From: Gymnogyps californianus
Taxonomy: Eukaryota; Chordata; Aves; Accipitriformes; Cathartidae
Length of the DNA: 64,000 nt
Assembly (NCBI RefSeq): GCF_018139145.2
Contig: NC_059471.1
Coordinates: 201,953,494 to 202,017,493, forward strand
Direction of reading: 5' to 3'
In this document: positions 1-11,400 of the stretch, piece after piece
Position numbering within the stretch: position 1 is the stretch's first letter
How the letters are laid out: every line of letters begins with the position of its first letter
Notes under the pieces: generated by a model
Databases searched by the model: none
What the model was told of the DNA's origin: nothing
The model's input: the letters and a program-made list of their open reading frames with translations, nothing else
Program-made: the position numbers and the translations under genes

Positions 1-500
1 CGTATATGTAAAGTGTTGCAACCTCTGTAAAAAGCCTTCAAATACAGCAGTGATGCCTAGTATTTCTGAAATTCCTTAATGTAAACTCTGTGTTCAGCAA
101 CTAAACTCCTTATATGGATACAGGTGCAATGGGCAGCATGGCTAGACACTTGGAGGAGAACACTACCACCCCACAGGCTAAAAAATCCTTTTTACAGCAC
201 TAATTCGAGACTGGCATAACCAAGACTCAGCACATCTCTACTCCGCAGAGGAAACGCGTGCTGTGCTTAAGACAGCGCCTTTCACTGGTGGACAGAAACC
301 CATCAAATACGATCTTCCTGTGAGCAAAGGTAGACTCGTCCCTACCTTAACACAACCCGCTCAGGCTTTCCGAGAGGTTAGCCAGGAGGCCCTGAGGAAG
401 AGTACCTCACGCGGTGCGGACAGACCGAAGGGACTAACGCCAAGCACGGACCTACCAGGACTGGTTCCTCACGGGGCAGCTCAGCAGAGCTCACCGAGGC
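1..500. other. Left-edge sequence without recognised gene
   Basis: AT-rich for the first 240 bases, then increasingly GC-rich as it runs into the CpG island. The open frames here are short, low-complexity and unlike any protein I know. If a minus-strand gene starts at the CpG island, this would be its first exon or first intron, but no exon can be supported. Confidence 0.4.
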
Positions 501-935
501 CAAGGGGACCCACACACACACACCCGGGGGAGGAGAAGCTGCCCGGCGTGCGCGGAGCCGCTCACAAGCCACACGGAGCCCCGCGAGGGGCGAGGAGCCG
601 CCCGGGCCGTCCGGCGACCTCCCACCGCCCCACCTCAGGCGAGCTCGCGTAGCCCCACCCCGCCACCGACAGCAACGGCCCCTCTACAGCCGGGCCTCGG
701 GGGAAAGGCCTCCGAACACCACACCGCGACGCCGGAGAAGCGGCTGGGGCCGCTGAAGGCCCGAGCCGGTAGCCGCCGCCCGCTCCGCTCACCTCCGCGG
801 GGCCGCCAAGCACGAAGCAGCGCCGCGCAGTGCTGCCGCCTGGACGTTTGAAATCGCGCCCCGCTCACGTGACGCGCCCTGCGCGCTCTCATTGGCAGGT
901 TCGAACGATACACGACACCGCCCCCCCCCCCCACG

Positions 936-954
936 GCATTCTGGGGCTTGTAGT
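936..954 (-). promoter_or_regulatory. ZNF143/STAF-like binding site
   Basis: The minus strand reads ACTACAAGCCCCAGAATGC. It matches the ZNF143/STAF site (ACTACAA, then TCCCAG, then ATGC) except at one or two inner positions. Such sites are frequent in CpG-island and bidirectional promoters. It lies about 40 bp from the inverted CCAAT box at 891-895. Confidence 0.6.
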
Positions 955-994
955 TGGCCGGGGCTGCCCAACGGCCGCCGGTGTGGCTGAGGGG

Positions 995-1018
995 CCCTCG
1001 CCCTCGCCCTCGCCCTCG
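995..1018. repeat. CCCTCG hexamer array (4 perfect units)
   Basis: Four perfect tandem copies of CCCTCG end in a degenerate CCTCAG. On the minus strand this gives four GGG runs separated by CGA, a textbook short-loop G-quadruplex pattern. It sits just inside the CpG island, beside a C12 tract at 921-932. Confidence 0.85.
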
Positions 1019-4000
1019 CCTCAGCGCGGGGCCTGCTTCCCGCCACTGGGCCTCACCCGCTTACCGTGGGCAGTTGTTAACAGATTAAATAGATGTAATT
1101 ACTCATGGTCTGGTAGAACTAGAGATGGGCCTCTGGAGCATCACAGCACCCAGGGCTATCAGAGGCTGCCCAGAAGACTGCTGCAGGCGACCATGGGGTG
1201 GCTGGATGGCTGCTGGCAGCCACGTCTGGGCCCACGGCCCCTCCTGCTCCGCTCGGCCTCGCAGGCCGGGCCGCTCCTTTGGCGCTTTCCACTCCTCAAG
1301 TGCAGGTTCCAGCGTTGCTGTTTCATTCACACTGCTTGTCGCTGCAGAGCCGGGTTTGCCAGGCTGACCTCGGCAGCCATGGTGGTGCCAACAACGGAAG
1401 GAAAAGCCTTCTGGAGTGTCTGGGCATTACTGAAGGACTCGGCTTCAGGGCCCTGCCGGGGCGCAGGGCCTCAGGGTGACTCCTGGCACACCTGCCGTGC
1501 TGGCTGTGGTGGAGGGTGCAGACAGACTCCTTTTGTTTCCTCAACACCTTTGCTGAATATGATTGTCCTCGTAACTTAACTGCACCAAAAGGGATAGGTA
1601 CCTGTGCTAAGCTGACATAAGGAATAGCAATATTCCTGGATGTCGGTCCCAGCTACTGCCAATTGATACAGGCTGACTGATAGAATAGTTTTAAAAGTAG
1701 ACCCATGTCAGTAAGAAACTCCAGGAAAACACCATTCTTCCACATTTCTTCTGGCGTTTAATGCTGTGCAGTGCTTAGGGTTTTCTCCTAATACATGCAT
1801 GGCCTCAGAAATTGCAGTCGAGTCATGTATTCTGTTCTGAGTATTTCAGGATGACTAAATCACTGGAGTGAAATTTAGCAGCTGAATAAGAATATTTAAT
1901 CATGACCTGCAGATTTTCATATAGACAAAATATTTTGTAACCCTTTCTCTACTTGGCCACTTATATTTTGGTACCTTTCATGGAGCTTTGCAAGCAGCGT
2001 ATATGCAACTTCAGTATAGAGCAAGTATCCTATGTATTGGCTAATATGCACAGTAAATGGCTGGGACAAATAGTCTACTAGGCTGAGTATTAACATGCTC
2101 ACCTCCCACCTTTCCTTCCTCCCCATCACCCCAGGAGTCCTTCCTGGCTGGCAGCGGTCAGTCAGGTGGGGAAGTGTCAGGCTTTGTTGCTTGTAAAACA
2201 GGCCAGTCCTCATTATTACAGAGTTTCTGTCTTCCAGCTTTTTTTCTCAGGATTTTATACCTGTTCTTTTCGGTGTTTTTCTCATGGGTCCTTGAATTAC
2301 TATTACTGATGTAACAATTTCAATTCTACATGTTTACTGTTCTCTTGCATTGCTTTAGCCTATAGAATGTCTCACTAACAACTGAACAGCAATTTTTTTT
2401 CAGTAAGATGAGCAAGGGACCATGGCTGTATTAACAAAACTGGGCCATGCGCGTTATAAAGGATCATTTTCCACAAAGAAAATTATGATAGAAGAATAAA
2501 AGTTGGGAGATCTCAAGAGTGTATCACATGACCAAAAATCAACAGTCTCACACTTCTGAGATGAGGCTTGCACATACCTCCTTTTGCTTAGTTCAGTCAA
2601 AAAGTGAAAGCATCAGTAAGAAACAGAAAACCAAGATGAAGCTAATGGGGAAAGGGGCAAATAGGCTGTAAGTGCTACAGATCTTAGGACTGAAGTAGAA
2701 AAAATGTATAAAGAAAACTAAAAACATACAGGAAAAATTCAGTGTACAGCTTTTATTGTGGCCTCTACCACTCTGTATATGTTATTTAAGAAAACAGAAT
2801 CCAAAAGCTGTAACTGCCTATATTCTCAGGATTAGGTCTGAAAAAGCTAGAAGAGATTCAAGTCAGTAATTCTTTACTGATGTCCGAATTTCTTCCTCCA
2901 AGTCATTGTAATATTTCTATTTTTCTATATTTAATATATTACTAATAATGAAGAATGATATGACATCCTCGGTAGCTCCACTGGTTCCAGTGACACAGTT
3001 TTATTCACATAGTCATTAGAGAGCATGTGCATTTCTATTGAAATGCACACTGACGTATTAGTCTTGTAACAAGTTTACTTAAAGGAAATGGAGACTTAAT
3101 CAGTTTCCATTAAATGGTCACAGTGTCGATGAAATTAAAATAGCTCTTTTTATAAATGTTATTTATGGAAAAGAGTTTTAAGACCACTGAGAGTATGAGT
3201 AAACAAGCTCAGTCTTAATTTTCTGGAGTGTAAGTGATATCCCCAGACATATTTGGAAATTGCTAATTGTTTTACTAAAACTAAAGGAACCAATTTTATT
3301 TATGTAAGAACATAAACGCTTTGTGAAGGAAAGGCAAAAGCCTTTAGAAATGCACCAGAACTACAAGTTCAGGTTTGTCTTAACAGCAATTATATGTGAC
3401 AATAAGCTTAAAGTAACAGTTAAATGAGAAATAACGTTAATTTTTTTTACAGTTTAAAGATTATGCAAGAAGGTGTTCACATTTTGTTTTGGGAAAGAAA
3501 GGGTTTGGCCTGTTTTTCTAAACTACAAATTTAAATGTGTTTATTCACAAGCCCTACAAATAGTTACGGGACCATTGGATTTATTACACTAAACCCACCA
3601 TTAACCCAGCTATCGTGCAATGCCCACCTTTTGGGAGAACTTCTGCATTGGCACAGCCTCTTGTTAATTAATGGCTCCAGGCGGTCAGGGAAGAATAGGA
3701 TGTATGTGACTTTGTTACTAACCCTAAATGTCCAAATGTTTTCTTTTGGGCTGATATACTGCTTATTGACTGCTTATTGAATATGATTGTGTTATAAAAG
3801 TCAACGGATTATTAAAGAAGGCACCTACTTTTTCATAAAAATGTTTGAATATTAGAGCACATCTAAGTGATGGTGGCTTGAAATTTCACTCCAGGCAAGT
3901 TAAATCAAATGCCAGTTGTAGAAAGGAACTAAGTTTTACCCCAAAATAGCCTGTGATCTAATAGAAAGTAGTTCTAAGTTACAGCTCACCCTGCATTTTT

Positions 4001-4359
4001 CATCACCAGCACCCTCCATCTGTGCATTACTTGTGTTGCTATGAATTTGGCAACACTTCAGCAGCGAGCTACTGTTTATAAGAAGGGATCCCAGCAGCTA
4101 AAAGAAGCCAGTCGTTGGGATTACTCATTACTTGCCTTGTGAGCTGCTCCAGGGAATTTCTTGAAGAACGATGTCAAAATCAGCTTTAGAAAACCAGTAA
4201 TTTGAGAACTTTGATTGACACATATCAAACGCTCCCAGATTAGCGTTGGTCAAGTTGGTGGGCTTGGAAGAAAGATTCTTTTTGTTGGTACTGAGTGAAG
4301 ATTTTCCTCTTTTGTGCAAGGAAACAAGAGGATAAAAAAGGCCTTTTTCCTCTCTGCAG

Positions 4360-4417
4360 GAAGAAATCTGACACATTGGGAACTCAATCACCGAGACACC
4401 ATGAATGCTTCCAGGAG
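4360..4417 (+). other. Splice-flanked candidate exon, unverified
   Basis: A strong acceptor (pyrimidine tract ending CTCTCTGCAG) and a strong donor (GAG followed by GTAAGC) bracket 58 bases. One frame is fully open and hydrophilic (KKSDTLGTQSPRHHECFQE after a split first codon). I do not recognise the peptide. Splice-like pairs occur by chance in 10 kb of DNA, so this is only a candidate. Confidence 0.2.
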
Positions 4418-7400
4418 GTAAGCTGCACATACTGCATTCCCCTCAGGTAGGAATAGGGAAGCAAACTACTGACAGAATATTCCTCTCGTGGTCTTCACAT
4501 GATGCTGCCGGATGATCATGAACTGTGTTATCTGATTTGCAGTTACACAAGACAGAAGGTAGCCCTTGTCCTGATACAAATGCTAAACGTTTATTTCTAA
4601 TTCTACAACTACTTTCTGTAAAATATCAGCTGCAGAACTTCTGTTTTATTGATGAATTCCCTTTTGCAGGTTGCACTTCCTAGTCTTTCATTTTTAACAA
4701 ATCAGTTTTGACAGCTCTCTTCCAAGTGTGCATAAGTGCATAAATATAATTTGTGTTTAAAAGCTCTTTACTCGTAAGCTATATCTGCGGTAACATTTTT
4801 GGTAACTCTTACTCTTCTGTGATAATAACAGCAGGAACATGTATAAACCAGAGCTGTAATACATCTAATACTTCTCAGACCCCTTCCTAAGCTACATGAA
4901 AATCACAAGCTGATTGATCTCCTTTTGGCATTCCAGGTCAGATGGAATTGTGCACATTCAACATTTTTTTCTCTTTAAAAAAAAAGCAGCAGGCCCACTG
5001 GGGCTTAGCAGGCAATTTTCAGTGGAGGTAACAGTAACCGGAGGTCAGTTACCATAGGCCAACACTTCTACTTTCAAACCATTTGGGAAAGGTGGCAAAG
5101 CAAAGTAAAACATTACTCCAGAGAATCCTGCAGATGTGCTTTGTGGAGTTACTCCTGATTGGTATCTTTGGCCAATGAATACCTTGACACAGACTGCAGA
5201 GGGAGGTCCCCTCTGAAAAGCAGAGACAGAAAGACATTATCAGAGCGGGATGGGAAGCTCATATAGCACATGCTGTGCTTATTCCCATGGAGTAAAGCTT
5301 TGGAAACTGGAAATTTTTTTTAAACCCTGCTGCTTTCGTAATATTGCAAAATGAAAGGGCTTGTTTTTTCTCATACAACTGATCTTTATCAACAGTGAAG
5401 GGTAAGAGCACTGTGCGTCCTCTAACAAACCCATACCCAGTCTCTCTGCCTGTCAGTGGGAGAGAAATACCAAATGGCTGGTAAATGTTTTGCATTTCCA
5501 ATTATGGAAATTACTTTATTAGCCCCATACAGTTTGAAGAGCTCTTTCCCAAATCTAGTCAATGATACAATGCACACTCTGGACTTCATTATAAACACTA
5601 TTGAACTGTTAATAAAAAAGAATAATTTTTAATCTTAATCTTGCTTTTTGTTATGGCAGGATACATTCTCTCCGTGCTCACAGACGGAAAACCAATGGGA
5701 ACAAAAGTGAGAACTGGCACAGCACCTCTGGGTTCAAGCACCAGCACGGAGATGATCTTGCTACAGTCCATACCCTTTACACAGTGATTGTCATGATCCT
5801 TCTAATGGCAATTTGGGGAGCCTGGTCAAGAAAGGATTCATCCTTATAGCAGCAATATGCTTTTTTGGTCAAATATTTAAAGGAATATTTGTGTTGATTA
5901 TCCATACCCAGGAGGTGCAAAAAAAATGGTCTCAGCATATTACAGTTTACTTGAAACTGCTTAAGCTGTTGCTACTTGTGGAACAGAATCTGTGAAGCAA
6001 CTTACTAGGCAATGTACAGAACATGACTTTGGGAATAACATATACCTGTTTGCACTGTACACATGTTTATATAACCCTTTGCATGTATATGAAACTTACT
6101 TTAAGCACAATATGCTAACAAGGAGAAGAGTTTAACTTATGTTTTTATTGGTCAATGTTTTGCATACCCACCCCGGCTTTCCATTTTTGAACTTAGGTTG
6201 TCCAGTCTCTACCTCTGCTAAGATTACCTGTCCCAGTCCCTGGTAAAACATACACTATAAGCAGGCAAATAATCTGCCATGTCACAACAACATAGGGAAA
6301 AAAAAAAATCAGTAAACCCAGCTATCCTGCAGGCAAAGGAAGACCTCTGAACAAGTCAAATTCTCATCTCTGTTGCTGAAGAGAGTTTATATGGGACTTG
6401 CATCTACATATTTTTAACTTATGGTAATACCTTTGTAAACTCAGGAATAAAACCTTGAAATAAACTGTATTTGTAAGCATCCTTTGTTGCAGAACCAACT
6501 GGCTCAGTCTTCAATCTTGTACCAATACATTTAACTCATCTTCAACCACTGCTTGCTTTTCCATAATTCGCGAATACCTCATGGCAGTACCAACCTCTGT
6601 GTACACCAGCCCATCCTGGATGGGGGGCATTCCACACTCCCACTTTTTCAGGGAAGTAACTCCACTCAGAAAACCTGCAACCTTTCTGGAAATACAGCCA
6701 GTCGGCAGTCTCTGTTAAATGCTTCGTTAATTGTATGGTTGCCTACTTCTGATGAGCTCAGGTTAATGGACTCACAGCTCTGAGGGGCAGTGGCTGTTGG
6801 GAACAATAGTCCAAGCCTTTGGAGCTTAGACTCGGCTCAAACCCCAAATTTCAGCACAGCCTAAACTAACAAACAGTATCCTAATAAACAAAGAAGAACT
6901 GCAAGACATTTTGAACACTTAGGAACAGACATGTTTGTAATTACATAGTACCTGTAGACAACACAATTCTTGCAAGTATGGTGTACCCCATTTTGGTATC
7001 CATCCATAATCAGGAGGGGTATATAAACCAAAACGTTTCTGAGAAGACCTACATGGCATACCTCAAGGAGTGTTTACAAAGCCCAGTGTAGCACCAGAGA
7101 CACCTGTGTCAGCTCTCAACAGGCGGGTGTGGGTGCTGGAATCAGTGCTCCTGTGTCTGTGCAGCACTCGGCCAGTGTTACCCTGCTTGGGCAAACACCC
7201 TTGGTAAGGTACCACCTCATCATGCTTTAAGATGGGAGCAAAGCTTTGATGATGCTCTCTGAAGAACAGCACACAAAGGAATAATAATAAAAAAATAGAT
7301 GATTAGCACATTAAATACATTGTCATAGGACATAGGGACCCCAGTCATAAACCTTATAGCATGAACTAATATTACAAGTGAAAGCAAAAGGATGGTCCCT

Positions 7401-9713
7401 CCCCTGTGATGTACCGTTGAAGTACACAAGAAGAGAGAGGGACTTAGACATTGTGACAGCAGCACGAAAAACCCCAGGTGATTGGGGTTGCGTGGTGGGC
7501 AACGGCTTCAGCGCGCTGGAAGCTTACCATCATCAAGGCTTTTGCAGGAGAGAGAGAGTTTTGACAACAGGTCAAAGAGTGGTAGTGAATAATGATTTAT
7601 TTTGAAAATGATGAAGGGAGGTTCCCCTACCTGAAGCAGGCACAGAAGGAGGCCTGAAGCTGCTGCTTTGAAACCACAAGACAAGAGGGTAAGCTTAGGC
7701 CATGGGAGACCAATGTGAACTGTGAAGAGCTTTGGAAGTAAAAGCAGACAGGTAAACGCATCTCAGGATGACAGAAGAGAGGAAGCCAGTGAACAGAGCT
7801 GGGAAGGGAGGCACACTTAACGGTGAGGGGAATTCACTCCTGGAACTGGTGGCCGACAGCTGACGTGGATTTTTCCTTTGCTTAAGATTTTGTAAATCAG
7901 GTTGGCTGTTTGTTCTAACATATGTAGCTTTCAGAAACACACATTTTGCTCATATCAAACACACAGATCAGACATGCACAGGCTTCAGCTCATAAATTGA
8001 GCTGCCAGATCAGTGAATCTGCATCGCTTGTGCTGCCATGTTCATCACAGTGGCCTGCAGATGTAGCTGCAGAGCACTCAGGAGTCATCATCCTGATGCA
8101 AGGCAGCCTACCCTCTGCTTCTCTTTCCCTGCAGAACCTCCGACTGTCCCTTTCACATCACTGCAAGATTTGCCACGTGCCAAAACGTACACTTCCCCAG
8201 CCATGAGATGGGCACGCATCTGATCCTGCACACATGCACCAGCCCGCAGCTGGAGGCTGCTGGCATATCCTGGTGTGCTACTGGACATCCTCCCCAAGGA
8301 GAGGATGACTACCTCCGTCATGACAGGGCAGGCACGTTTTCCTTGAGTATATGTCCGCATTCCTGCTGCATGCCCAGCGGTATATCTGTTGCGTGATGGA
8401 TAGGCCAGCAGTTTGGACATAGATCAGATCTACCTAGGCTGAAAGCTTGGGAGCTGTCTTTAACTCAAAGAGCAATAACGTGCTGGCTTTACCGCATATT
8501 ACAAAGCTGTCGTAAAAGATGGCTTTGTACAGTCTGTTTCTTGCTTGCCCTTTCTCCCCCCCCCCCCAAACTCATGTATTGCAAAGCATTCAAGCAGGAA
8601 AGTGAGTTCTGTGGTGGATGAGGTTTTAGTCATCGCCTTTTAGAAGCACAGGCTGCTGGTTTCGCTCAATTTTTGTCATATACACAACGTTAAAAAGGCA
8701 AAAAAAAACCCCCAACAACCACCCCACCTGAAAAAAAAGCTAGAACAACTGACCACACATCATACTTTTGGATTTAGTTGTTAAATTTATAAATCCTGCA
8801 GGTATAATCCTGCCTCTGAAGCACTGGAGATCCAAATAAGGTATTGAAAATGCTTCAGCTTCCTCTCTTTCACCTTGTGATAGAGGAGACAAGGTATGAA
8901 AGTTCAAAGGAGACAGAAGCAGCACATTAAATGTTTTGAAAAACCTGTCTTTTTTTTCCTTAAACTTTTGCTTTGCTGGAAAACAGCGGTGGTTGATCTA
9001 ACAGTAACATTATAGGTCCAAATTTACTAATTTTTAATGTGTTCAGAAAGACAAGTGTAACTTTGCAGGGTCAACAAAATCTACATTTATTACCAGTTTT
9101 TGTAAATAGTTTAACTAGGACTAGGGGAAAATTGTGGTCTTGCAGGGCAATAGCATAGTCTTCACTGCCAACAGACCCAAATCATCTGCCTGACTGAATG
9201 ATGCTACGGAGGCTTCAGCTCCCAAAATCATTTCCACTAAATCCACCCATGAAAATAGCTCATTCGGGTCTCACGGTAAATCACAATTTCGTAATTTAAC
9301 TCATGTCAACAGTAACAAACTATTTACTGTTTCTACAACAATGAAATAGACTGACAAGAATTAGAAACTGGGAATCCAAGTTTGGAACTTGTATATCAAT
9401 TGTTACACAGTGATCTTTTTATTAATATTTCTCCTATATTAAACAGACCAGACTGATCTTTTACACATGTTCAAAAAAGGCTGTGGTTTAAGCATACCTG
9501 TCTGCTGTTATTTTAAGCTACCAAAAACAATGTCAGCAGTTCAGCCAGCAAATCTGATGATATACTCCATGTACCAACTGGACTGTCAGAAAAGGAAAAC
9601 AAGTCTTTCGTTTTCCATGGTCATTCTAACAAGCTGATGTTACGCACATTTTATTTCAAGAGTCAAGCCCTTCCAAGCTCCATTTTTTACTACTGCCTCA
9701 CATTTCCCTTTAG

Positions 9714-9811
9714 AGAGGATGATACATTCTGTAAAACCATCTTTAAATCAAGAAATCAGCACAGCCGTTTCCCCTGAATCATTTCTTTTGATAAACCTTG
9801 TAATTCCCTTG
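9714..9811 (+). other. Splice-flanked candidate exon, unverified
   Basis: A pyrimidine-rich acceptor (ACATTTCCCTTTAG) and a consensus donor (G followed by GTAAGT) bracket 98 bases. One frame is open throughout (starts RMIHSVKPSLNQ); another stops after 20 codons. There is no recognisable homology. It lies 1.5 kb beyond the TPRKB stop, on the opposite strand. Confidence 0.18.
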
Positions 9812-11298
9812 GTAAGTATTTTGCCATTGATTTGGTTGGTAAGAAAAGGATGGTATTTGTACTACTGTGTTTTAATTGAGGGAAGAATTAACCAAAATCA
9901 AAATGCAAAACAGAAGCTAGGGATTTCCATATTAAATACAGAAACACAGACAATACTAGGTCTATATGTCAGTTTGCTGGTCTGTTTACTGTACTAGATA
10001 ACATTTCAACTCTAACTCAGACTTGCCTCTCCCCCAAAATACGTTTTCCCAAACACTACACGTAAGAATCTGGGGCATACTCTTCCAAATATCTTGTAAG
10101 TACACAAATCATAATACCTCAGAGAACATTAGGGAAAAAAAACAAAAATGCAGACAGATATACAGTTTTATACATGTCCCAGAAAAACAATACAGCATAA
10201 CAATAACAAACAGTCTGGATTTCTACCTAATTAGGACAGTAATTTTTCTTAAACAGGAAGCCTGCATGTGTGATACTCACGCAGGGCTGTTGGACCTGGT
10301 AACTATTGGAAATCAATATTCTTTTTAGTTCCCTTTCATGGCCTTTCCTAACACTGGTTCAACAAAACGAGTTCAGTGATCCTTTCAGAATGCTATGTAA
10401 GTTGTATCGACAATTTAAGTTAATAAATCTATGGTGCAAATTTCTCTGTGAATTCTGCATCTGGAACCAGGCCCTAGAAGTCAGCATCACCATGCATAAT
10501 TTAGTCTTATAAAGCAAAAGCACCTCTCATTATCCTTTAACGCCAACACTAACGTACCACAGCAACACACCAGTACCTCAGCAGTACGCTGCATCTGATG
10601 ACATCAGATTGCCAGCTGCTACCACCACCACAGCATCATCCATACCGACCTCATTCACTGTTCCACACATCGCCCATGCCCCTGCTCCACACTGCCCCCA
10701 CCACGGGCTGCCATGGTGCCCCTCCCACCCCTTTCTGTTCCCAAAGGGTGGGCAGTGATGCTATCCCATTAGCAGAAAGAGGGAGGTGCTGCTGATAGTT
10801 TACGGAAACTTTCCTTTTTCTAGTCCATCAGCAACACTTCGTGCCATAGAGACGCCTTTTCCGGCAGTAGTATCATTAAAAGGGTGTCATCCATCAGAGG
10901 TGCCAAAACAAAACACATCAGGGGAAGGTTAATAAAAATGATTTACGATGTTTGAATCCTATCTGGGACTAGCAAAACATTTGATGAAAGAGAAAAGTAA
11001 GTACAGATTTCCAAGCTTCTGTTTATGATCAACTTAAGGTACTGGCAAAAGTGATTTTTTTCTCTTATTAAGAAAATGGACAGAAATGCCAATGGCAAAT
11101 TCTGCTTTGCACTGCAGAACTGCTCTCTGTGCTCAGAACACAGCTCAGATTACTCCCATATCCAAGCTTGCTCTTTTACGGTTAAAGCTCAGATGTCATC
11201 AAACTACTCAGTACTACACCACTTTCTCTGAAATGCAGGATGAATTGCAATGAAGTGTTTTTACGTCTTAAAAAGCCCCTTTTTCCTTTAAAAAACAA

Positions 11299-11304
11299 TT
11301 TATT
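11299..11304 (-). terminator. TPRKB polyadenylation signal candidate
   Basis: AATAAA on the minus strand begins 10 bases after the TPRKB stop codon. If it is used, the 3' UTR is only a few tens of bases long. No other evidence fixes the cleavage site, and a more distal signal could be used. Confidence 0.4.
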
Positions 11305-11313
11305 TCCACATTT

Positions 11314-11400
11314 TCATAAAACATCTTTTGTTGACATTCTGCAAACAATACTATCCAATAAAGTGCCGATTTTTTCTTCCTGCGGAGTGACTTTGTACAT
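11314..11400 (-). CDS. TPRKB: TPRKB coding exon 4 (terminal)
   Basis: 28 codons plus TGA, after acceptor TTTTTTCTGCAG. It reads [15 protein letters not shown] and ends CRMSTKDVL, the conserved C-terminus. The frame matches the donor of exon 3. Confidence 0.93.
   Translation of the reverse strand: MYKVTPQEEKIGTLLDSIVCRMSTKDVL

Larger units (their letters stand above)
500..1080. promoter_or_regulatory. CpG-island promoter (gene not identified)
   Basis: A dense CpG stretch in otherwise AT-rich DNA. The core holds a CACGTG E-box followed by AC (866-873), an inverted CCAAT box (ATTGG, 891-895), a TTTGAA CHR-like hexamer (847-852), and a ZNF143/STAF-like element on the minus strand (936-954, reading ACTACAAGCCCCAGAATGC). 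A run of 12 C (921-932) and a CCCTCG hexamer array follow. These elements are typical of constitutive, often bidirectional, vertebrate promoters. Neither flank has an exon I recognise. It could drive a gene leaving the window leftward, a transcript running rightward, or both. The promoter call is solid; its target is unknown. Confidence 0.7.
1081..11298. other. Interval between the CpG island and the TPRKB 3' end; no gene recognised
   Basis: About 10 kb of mostly AT-rich DNA. Open frames are short and none resembles a protein family I know. It contains a C12 tract (8556-8567) and simple A/T runs. A few segments have good splice acceptors and donors on the plus strand (4360-4417, 5660-5706, 9714-9811), and one has a good acceptor ahead of an open frame to a stop (from 6653). 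These could belong to a transcript starting at the CpG island near 1 kb and converging on TPRKB. No protein match supports them, so I do not call a gene. Confidence 0.4.

Noticed and set aside
898..908. GGTTCGAA word resembling a tRNA B box
   Set aside because: The following bases do not complete the B-box consensus. No A box, acceptor stem or cloverleaf can be built around it.
830..1579. 249-codon plus-strand open frame through the CpG island
   Set aside because: Its length is explained by GC-rich composition and the hexamer array. It runs across promoter elements and shows no family motif.
4128..4430. 100-codon minus-strand frame ending near a GC-type donor (AAG followed by GCAAGT)
   Set aside because: No acceptor or homology supports it. 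The opposite strand has the better splice-site pair in the same place.
7500..7900. Region with a texture of an old interspersed repeat
   Set aside because: I could not tie it to any specific family by recognisable blocks, termini or target duplications.
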